Of a DNA stretch of 6,011 nt, positions 1 to 4,353 are shown piece after piece (the stretch's first letter is position 1; each line of letters opens with the position of its first letter). The notes below the pieces were generated by a model, which worked only from the letters and a program-made list of their open reading frames with translations, did not search any database and was not told the DNA's origin. The translations under genes and the position numbers were made by a program. The DNA comes from Lentisphaeria bacterium UBA1829 (GTDB taxonomy: Bacteria > Verrucomicrobiota > Lentisphaeria > Victivallales > UBA1829), in assembly GCA_002338895.1 (NCBI GenBank), contig DDJH01000201.1, positions 1,259 to 7,269 on the forward strand. Reading direction: 5' to 3'.

Positions 1-81
1 ATCATTTCCGGTTTGGAAATTCACCTCGCCCCGAAGATCGCTCTTGATACAAGTTTTAATGTACACCTTTTTGGAGACAAT
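1..81. other. Downstream flank of the receiver gene, no gene seen
   Basis: This short stretch follows the stop codon of the receiver gene (minus strand). I see no coding region that can be supported. The only structure is a small inverted repeat: ATTTCC at 4-9 and GGAAAT at 15-20 around a 5-nt loop. Read on the minus strand it would sit about 60 nt past the stop codon, where a terminator could be. The stem is only 6 bp and AT-rich, and the window ends before a T-run could be seen, so no terminator is called. Confidence 0.5.
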
Positions 82-495
82 TCAAATCTTATTTTTCTTT
101 TTTTGGTCCAGAATCCGCCGGATTTCCGCAGCCATCGTTGCGATCCGGTGGGGTTTCGGCAGGAAGCCCGCCGCGCCGTTTGCAAGGAGATCGTCCACCT
201 CGTCGTGGGAGACGAATCCGCTGGACAGCAGAACGCAGACGTCCGGATCCAGCGCCTTGAGCTTGTAAAACGTCGAATGACCTCCCTGATGCGGCATGAT
301 CATGTCGAGCAGCACCAGATCAATCTGACCGGGATTGTTCTGATAAATCTCCACCGCGTCCAGCCCGTTCTCGGCGAGGAGAACGGAATATCCGAGTTTC
401 TGAAGAGCTTCGATCAGAAAATCCCACACGGTCTCCTGATCGTCCACGATCAGAATGGTCTCGGATCCTCCCGGCAGATTCAATTTGTTTGTCAT
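82..495 (-). CDS. Stand-alone CheY-like response regulator receiver protein
   Basis: This 137-residue protein is a single receiver (REC) domain with no output domain. It is expected to be a cytoplasmic phospho-acceptor that switches partner binding when a conserved Asp is phosphorylated. The active-site set is complete: acidic pair D18-D19 after strand 1 (ILIVDD), phospho-acceptor D64 (LVLLDMIMP), switch Ser S92 (LLSSGF) and Lys K114 followed by Pro (FLPKPH). The style resembles receiver domains at the C-terminus of hybrid histidine kinases more than classical CheY, and the last residues are a Lys-rich tail (KKKNK). The ATG at 493-495 has an AAGGGAG site 7 nt upstream. It lies 15 bp after the kinase stop codon, so it is almost certainly co-transcribed with the kinase. 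No histidine kinase is visible, so the phosphodonor is unknown. The domain call is secure; the process it controls is not. Confidence 0.93.
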   Translation of the reverse strand: MTNKLNLPGGSETILIVDDQETVWDFLIEALQKLGYSVLLAENGLDAVEIYQNNPGQIDLVLLDMIMPHQGGHSTFYKLKALDPDVCVLLSSGFVSHDEVDDLLANGAAGFLPKPHRIATMAAEIRRILDQKKKNKI

Positions 496-502
496 TTCCG
501 TT

Positions 503-509
503 CTCCCTT
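503..509 (-). promoter_or_regulatory. Ribosome binding site of the receiver gene
   Basis: On the minus strand the motif AAGGGAG lies 7 nt before the ATG at 493-495, inside the 15-bp gap between the kinase stop codon (511-513) and the receiver start. It fixes the receiver start and supports translation from a shared mRNA. Confidence 0.75.
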
Positions 510-510
510 G

Positions 511-2724
511 TTATCGCAGAAGGCCATTGAGCTCCCTCTCCAGCTTTCCATAGATTTCCGCGCCCTCCATATCCCGGAGAAAAGCACGAACGGCCTCCCT
601 TCCCTTTTCGGGATCGGCGGCCACGGCATAGTTCAGCTCTTTGACTTTGTTATCCGCATAGACAGCCGCCAGGGCCTGAAGTTCCTTGTCGCCCGGATTT
701 TTTCTGCATGCCGCGCCGATCCGTTCCTGCAGCAGTTCGCATCCGGCCTCGGCCGCCTTGAGATTGCGCTTCATCGCCGAATCGTACTGGAGAAGACGGT
801 ACAGCGTCCGCGGCTGAAACTCCCTCCACTCTTTCAGGAAGGTCCGTCCGAGCGCGTCCTTGTAGCTGATCGTTCCGCTGTTGATGTTCAGGATCGACAT
901 CCCCTTCGCGTATCCGAGCGGATATCCGGCAAACCGGGTTCCGCTGTCGGTCAGCAGCTGATAGATCTTCTGCAGGAGACTGTTTTCCTTCTCCTTTTCA
1001 TTCAGCCATGTTTCCAGACTCGGCACTCTTCTCTTTTCCGCCTGGATCAGCGCATCCGCCATCCGGAAACGGTACTCCAGCTGGAACTCAAGCAGTTTCA
1101 TCCGGATTTCGTTCCGGGTCCGGTCAAGCGACTCTCTGCGCAGAGTCTCCACGCGGCCTTGCAGACGGGCGATCTCCTTTTTCTGTCCGGCGGCGTTCTC
1201 TTCCAGCACACCGATCCGACCGTCCTTCTCCTCCAGACGGCGCTTCAGCTCTCCGTAGTTGGAATACTCTCCGACCATCCGTTCCAGCTGGGTGTTCCGC
1301 TGCGTCAGACGTTTCTTCTCCTCCTCCAGCTGCTGACTGCGCTGCGTCAGCGCACTCTTCTCCTGCTTCAGCTGCAGCGATTCATTGCGCAGGGCGTTCA
1401 GCTCCACGGAGGAGAGCAGCGTTTTCATTTTTGCCAGATTGTACTCCTGCTGTGCGCTTCCGCGGTTCGGCAGTTCTTCCAGGATCTTGCGTCCCTCCTC
1501 GAGAATGGCGGCCACATCCAGGCTTTTGTCTCCGGAGAGTTTTTCAAAATAGGAGACCTTGTCATATGTCTGAAGCTTTGTCTCTCCGCCCCCGAACACC
1601 GCGAACAGGATGAGCATCAGCACGATCACGCCGACCGCCGTGACAAATCCGGTGATCAGGCGATCCATCCACGAGGCGCGCACCACGATCTTCTCCGCCA
1701 CCTTCGCCTTGAGTTCCGACGATTCGTTCTGAATCTCATAATCCAGCCGTTTGATGGAGATCGTATGCACATCCGGCACGAGACTCCTGTTCGGCGCCGT
1801 TTTCTGCCGGATCGTCCAGATCGATTTGAGCACCTCTTCCATGGATGCGTAGCGGTTTTCGGGGCGTTTTGCCATCATCCGTTTGACCAGCGCGTCGACG
1901 GCCAGCGGAACGCCGGGAACCAGATGCCGCAGCGACGGCGGCTCCTTTTCCAGATGCATCTGCGCCAGTTTCTTCACGGAGTCGCTTTCAAACGGCAGCC
2001 GTCCGGAGATCATCTGGAACAGCGTCACGCCGAGGCTGTACACATCGCTTCGCGGATCCAGCTTCTCTCCCCGGAACTGTTCCGGACTCATATACGACGG
2101 ACTCCCGGAAATCTCCATATTCTCGGTCCATTCGGACTGGTTCATAGCGAGTCCGAGGTCGGTCAGTTTTACGATTCCGTCCTCCGTGATCATAATATTG
2201 TCGGGCTTCACATCCCGGTGGATCAGTCCGGCCTCGTCCCACGCGTAGTAGAGCGCCTCCGCGACCTGCTGGACGATATGCAGCGCCTCGTCGACAGGAA
2301 TTCTTCCCTCCTTGCGCAGACGGGTCCGGAGATTTTCCCCGTTGACATACGTCATTGCCAGATAACAGAACCCGTCATCCTCTCCGACCGCGTACGCCTG
2401 CACCAGATTGGTATGGGAGAGTTTTGCCGCCGCGCGGGCCTCGCGCAGGAAATCGTCGATCCCCTTGGATGTCGTGTATTCCGGCGAGAGGATTTTCAGA
2501 GCGACCTGCCGGTCGAGAGAAAGCTGCGTCGCCTTATAGACCGTTCCGATGGATCCCGCTCCGAGTTTTTCGAGAATGACGAAATCGCCGATGATGCATC
2601 CGGGATCGAAGCGTCCCGGGGAGATCATCACCTCTTTTCCGCATCCTGCGCAGACGACGGGGTATCCCCGTGACGTATCGTCCACGGAGATGGTATAATA
2701 GCAGAACGGGCAGCGGAATCGCAT
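511..2724 (-). CDS. Membrane Ser/Thr protein kinase with N-terminal zinc ribbon and C-terminal coiled coil
   Basis: This 737-residue Hanks-type kinase should transfer phosphate from ATP to Ser/Thr on unknown targets. Residues 5-28 form a zinc ribbon (C5-P-F-C8 and C25-A-G-C28). The kinase domain (about 46-305) has a Gly loop GAGSIG (55-60), ATP-binding K77 (VALK), helix-C E95, the catalytic loop HRDVKPDN (D171, N176), DLG at 189-191 instead of DFG, and SPEQ (213-216) instead of APE. All core catalytic residues are present, so it should be active. A linker leads to one hydrophobic span (about 356-377). Next come a strong coiled coil (about 440-535, rich in Gln, Glu, Lys and Leu heptads) and an unrecognised C-terminal region to 737, both predicted outside the cytoplasm. 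The ATG at 2724 was chosen because the zinc ribbon starts right after it. The frame stays open up to a TTG at 2784, but that codon lies inside the likely promoter. The gene is followed after 15 bp by the receiver gene. The kinase call is secure; the substrate and sensed signal are unknown. Confidence 0.93.
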   Translation of the reverse strand: MRFRCPFCYYTISVDDTSRGYPVVCAGCGKEVMISPGRFDPGCIIGDFVILEKLGAGSIGTVYKATQLSLDRQVALKILSPEYTTSKGIDDFLREARAAAKLSHTNLVQAYAVGEDDGFCYLAMTYVNGENLRTRLRKEGRIPVDEALHIVQQVAEALYYAWDEAGLIHRDVKPDNIMITEDGIVKLTDLGLAMNQSEWTENMEISGSPSYMSPEQFRGEKLDPRSDVYSLGVTLFQMISGRLPFESDSVKKLAQMHLEKEPPSLRHLVPGVPLAVDALVKRMMAKRPENRYASMEEVLKSIWTIRQKTAPNRSLVPDVHTISIKRLDYEIQNESSELKAKVAEKIVVRASWMDRLITGFVTAVGVIVLMLILFAVFGGGETKLQTYDKVSYFEKLSGDKSLDVAAILEEGRKILEELPNRGSAQQEYNLAKMKTLLSSVELNALRNESLQLKQEKSALTQRSQQLEEEKKRLTQRNTQLERMVGEYSNYGELKRRLEEKDGRIGVLEENAAGQKKEIARLQGRVETLRRESLDRTRNEIRMKLLEFQLEYRFRMADALIQAEKRRVPSLETWLNEKEKENSLLQKIYQLLTDSGTRFAGYPLGYAKGMSILNINSGTISYKDALGRTFLKEWREFQPRTLYRLLQYDSAMKRNLKAAEAGCELLQERIGAACRKNPGDKELQALAAVYADNKVKELNYAVAADPEKGREAVRAFLRDMEGAEIYGKLERELNGLLR

Positions 2725-2736
2725 AACAGCTGTGAT

Positions 2737-2744
2737 CTTTCCTT
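2737..2744 (-). promoter_or_regulatory. Possible weak ribosome binding site of the kinase
   Basis: The purine-rich AAGGAAAG on the minus strand is the best Shine-Dalgarno candidate before the ATG at 2724, but it ends 12 nt before the start, which is longer than usual. No in-frame start codon with better spacing exists between it and 2724. The kinase may therefore be translated modestly. Confidence 0.4.
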
Positions 2745-2755
2745 CAATTTGGGAC

Positions 2756-2784
2756 AATATACACCCGCAAATCTTCTGAAACAA
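2756..2784 (-). promoter_or_regulatory. Putative sigma70-type promoter for the kinase-receiver operon
   Basis: On the minus strand a TTGTTT box (2784 to 2779) is separated by exactly 17 bp from TATATT (2761 to 2756), which matches five of six bases of the TATAAT consensus. Transcription would start near 2749, giving a leader of about 25 nt before the ATG at 2724. The -35 box matches only at TTG. The placement argues against translation from the upstream TTG at 2784, since that codon is the -35 box itself. Confidence 0.45.
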
Positions 2785-2807
2785 GCCTTATCCCGAAATT
2801 TTTCTTT

Positions 2808-2893
2808 GGAAACGCGGAACGCCGCGGAAATGTCCAATGACAAGGGAGTCCGAACAGTCTGTTTCCGGAAACCGGAGAGCGGAAATGCGGAAC
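2808..2893. repeat. Pair of 13-bp direct repeats in the divergent intergenic region
   Basis: GGAAACGCGGAAC at 2808-2820 recurs as GGAAATGCGGAAC at 2881-2893, differing at one base. The start-to-start distance is 73 bp, close to seven helical turns. The two copies flank the palindrome at 2861-2872. They could be paired binding sites for one regulator, but chance similarity in a GGAA/CCGG-rich region is possible. Confidence 0.35.
2861..2872. promoter_or_regulatory. 12-bp perfect palindrome, candidate operator
   Basis: GTTTCCGGAAAC is a perfect 12-bp palindrome near the middle of the region between the two divergent operons. A dyad with no loop is typical of a site bound by a protein dimer rather than an RNA hairpin. 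It is about 75 bp upstream of the kinase -35 box and about 90-100 bp upstream of the plus-strand -10 region. No regulator gene is seen in the window, so the binding protein is unknown. Confidence 0.3.
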
Positions 2894-2896
2894 ATT

Positions 2897-2943
2897 GCAA
2901 AAAAATTATCTGAAAAAATCGGAATCGGCGCTGTTTTTTTTGC
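2897..2943. repeat. A-tract/T-tract inverted repeat upstream of the pseudopilin promoter
   Basis: GC followed by seven A (2897-2905) is the reverse complement of seven T followed by GC (2935-2943), with another A6 tract (2913-2918) between the arms. The A/T-rich tracts sit directly upstream of the likely plus-strand promoter and could act as an UP-like element or bend the DNA. As a hairpin it is weak, because the arms are nearly all A-T pairs with a loop of 29 nt. Confidence 0.35.
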
Positions 2944-2965
2944 GAAATCGTTGTATATATATGAT
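2937..2965 (+). promoter_or_regulatory. Putative promoter of the pseudopilin operon
   Basis: The sequence TATGAT at 2960-2965, inside the AT-rich run 2951-2970, is a good -10 candidate (five of six bases of TATAAT). The hexamer 17 bp upstream (TTTTTG, 2937-2942) is a poor -35 box; a better TTGCGA at 2940-2945 is only 14 bp away from TATGAT but 17 bp from the weaker GATAGT (2963-2968). Transcription would start around 2972, leaving a leader of about 20 nt that includes the ribosome binding site. The location is likely, the exact boxes are not certain. Confidence 0.35.
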
Positions 2966-2977
2966 AGTAACAGACTG

Positions 2978-2983
2978 AAGGAG
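2978..2983 (+). promoter_or_regulatory. Strong ribosome binding site of the first pseudopilin gene
   Basis: AAGGAG lies 8 nt before the ATG at 2992-2994. It is a near-perfect Shine-Dalgarno match at ideal spacing and sets the start of the first gene of the plus-strand operon. Confidence 0.8.
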
Positions 2984-2991
2984 TTAGGACA

Positions 2992-3594
2992 ATGCGGAAG
3001 ATACTTCACAGATTCAACATGGTGGAAATCGTACTGGCGATCGGCGTAGTGGCCTTCGGGATCACCGGCGTGATGGCCCTCCTCCCCCCCGCTCTGAACG
3101 CAAACCGGGATACGGTGAACGATGTGTTCGTGGACGAGGCGATCTCCAAAATGCGTCTGCTCTTCGAGACCTTCTTTGAACCAAATTTCGATACTTACAT
3201 CAGTGCGGGAAACTATATTGCGGAAAAAGCACACGGGGAGATCACCGATACCGAAGTGGCGAATTTCCAGTCGACCTATTCGCCGGCGACCATGGAAACG
3301 AAAAAACTGTTTTCGGATACGAACCTTCATAATCTTTTCCGGATCTTCCGGGACGGGAATGTCTATTATCTCAACTCGGTGGACGGGGAGACGGCCTCCG
3401 CAGTGCACGTCCTGCTCCACAAGGAGAAAATTCCGGGGGAAACCGTCGGAGCGGGGACGGGACAGATCAGTTTTTCGGAAGGATTCGGAGAAGGATACCG
3501 AATTTATATGACATTCAGCTGGCCGGTCACCGCGTCGTGGAACGCCCGCCAGAAACGAACTGTAATTTATGACTGCTTTCGAAACAACCACTGA
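2992..3594 (+). CDS. Prepilin-like protein, resembles Verru_Chthon cassette protein B
   Basis: This 200-residue protein has a type IV prepilin-like N-terminus: a basic leader (MRKILHR), then F8-N-M-V-E12 and a hydrophobic helix to about residue 31. E12 is at the canonical +5 position if cleavage occurs before F8. The residue before the cut is Arg (R7) instead of the usual Gly. The segment VEIVLAIGVVAFGITGVMALLPPALNANRD is close in style to what I remember of Verru_Chthon cassette protein B, in which a VE(V/I)xLALGVVxF helix leads into LLPxxLN. After processing it should sit in the inner membrane as a minor pseudopilin with a periplasmic globular domain, which I do not recognise. It opens a three-gene operon, and the next gene begins 8 bp after its TGA stop. 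A run of seven C (3084-3090) lies in codons 31-33. Prepilin class is well supported; the cassette B assignment is from memory. Confidence 0.85.
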   Translation: MRKILHRFNMVEIVLAIGVVAFGITGVMALLPPALNANRDTVNDVFVDEAISKMRLLFETFFEPNFDTYISAGNYIAEKAHGEITDTEVANFQSTYSPATMETKKLFSDTNLHNLFRIFRDGNVYYLNSVDGETASAVHVLLHKEKIPGETVGAGTGQISFSEGFGEGYRIYMTFSWPVTASWNARQKRTVIYDCFRNNH

Positions 3595-3596
3595 GG
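3593..3596 (+). promoter_or_regulatory. Ribosome binding site overlapping the upstream stop codon
   Basis: GAGG at 3593-3596 overlaps the TGA stop of the first pseudopilin gene and lies 6 nt before the ATG at 3603. It favours this ATG over the in-frame ATG seven codons later and suggests translational coupling. Confidence 0.55.
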
Positions 3597-3602
3597 CACC
3601 CT

Positions 3603-4337
3603 ATGCATAAACAACAGCGCCGTATGACCGGAAGACGGTTTACTTTGATCGAAATTGCCGTTGCGATGTCCATCTTCGCCTTGCTGATGCTGATTCTGAT
3701 GCAGATTTTCAGTGCGACGCAGAATGTCTGGCGGACTTCTTCGGGGAAAACCGACACCTATGAATCGACCCGGGTCGTCCTGGATCTGCTCGGGAACGGA
3801 CTGGAATCCGCGATCCGCACGAACTCTTCCACGGGAGAGAAATTTTATTACAGCAAAACCAATTCGGAACTCTGGTTTCCGACCATGACCGCGACCCGTC
3901 TGGGGAACAACACGATCTCCGGAGAAGCGGAATATTATTTCAAGCTTGACATTCCCTCCGGACAGACTCTTGGGACACTGAAATTCGGCTATGCAAAAGA
4001 CACGTCGGTAGACACGTCCACGAATCTGGATTTCCGGACAAACACCAACGCGCGCAGCACACTGGACACGGGAACGGGAACGACGAATCTGATTCCGATG
4101 CTGGAAAATGTTTATGAGTTCAAAATTGATGCATTTTCGAAAGACAGTGCAGGCCAGCTTCAGTATCTCAGCTCCAGCACGATCACCGAGCTGCCGTCGG
4201 CCGTGATCGTCACGCTGAAGGTTCTGGACAACGACGAACGGACCAAGACCCGTTTCAGCAATGCCGCCTCGGATGCCGACCGCGAAGCACTTCTGCGGAC
4301 GTTCCGACGGATCATCTATGTCAATGCAACAAATTAA
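3603..4337 (+). CDS. Pseudopilin (GspJ-like), resembles Verru_Chthon cassette protein C
   Basis: This 244-residue protein carries a clear class III (type IV pilin) signal: a basic leader (K3, R6, R7, R11, R12), then F13-T-L-I-E17 and a hydrophobic stretch to about residue 36. E17 is at +5. The residue before the cleavage site is Arg (R12), not Gly, although a Gly is present two residues earlier (G10). Following the helix, IFSATQNVWRTSSGKTDTYESTRVVLDLL resembles the QxxxSTQxxWRxxxxRxExFREAR region I recall from Verru_Chthon cassette C, and also GspJ-type minor pseudopilins. Residues 134-162 are a Thr/Asn/Asp-rich, low-complexity stretch, probably a surface loop. It is expected in the inner membrane or periplasm as part of a pseudopilus-like assembly. 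It starts 8 bp after the previous gene and ends 16 bp before the next. Pseudopilin class is secure; the exact subunit role is inferred. Confidence 0.88.
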   Translation: MHKQQRRMTGRRFTLIEIAVAMSIFALLMLILMQIFSATQNVWRTSSGKTDTYESTRVVLDLLGNGLESAIRTNSSTGEKFYYSKTNSELWFPTMTATRLGNNTISGEAEYYFKLDIPSGQTLGTLKFGYAKDTSVDTSTNLDFRTNTNARSTLDTGTGTTNLIPMLENVYEFKIDAFSKDSAGQLQYLSSSTITELPSAVIVTLKVLDNDERTKTRFSNAASDADREALLRTFRRIIYVNATN

Positions 4338-4341
4338 TTCC

Positions 4342-4346
4342 GGGAG
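4342..4346 (+). promoter_or_regulatory. Ribosome binding site of the GspK-like gene
   Basis: GGGAG lies 7 nt upstream of the ATG at 4354-4356, in the 16-bp gap after the second pseudopilin gene. It supports that ATG as the start of the long open frame that runs to the window end. Confidence 0.7.
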
Positions 4347-4353
4347 ATTTACC

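Noticed and set aside
4..20. Small hairpin as a terminator for the kinase-receiver operon
   Set aside because: The stem is only 6 bp and AT-rich, and no T-run can be seen because the window ends.
13..2673. Plus-strand open frame of 886 codons opposite the kinase and receiver genes
   Set aside because: It is in exact codon register with two well-supported minus-strand genes, begins with TTG without a clear ribosome binding site, and its translation is rich in His, Arg, Leu and Gln with no recognisable domain. It is an antisense shadow.
2725..2784. Extension of the kinase to a TTG start at 2784 (20 extra residues)
   Set aside because: The TTG forms part of the likely -35 box, and the zinc ribbon begins immediately after the ATG at 2724, as is typical of proteins starting with a CxxC motif.
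2837..3049. Small plus-strand open frame of 70 codons across the intergenic region
   Set aside because: It runs through the A/T tracts and promoter region and overlaps the first pseudopilin gene in another frame; it has no ribosome binding site or recognisable content.
2788..3591. Minus-strand open frame of 267 codons opposite the first pseudopilin gene
   Set aside because: It is in codon register with the pseudopilin gene, its translation looks like an antisense product, and the plus-strand gene has a strong ribosome binding site and prepilin signal.
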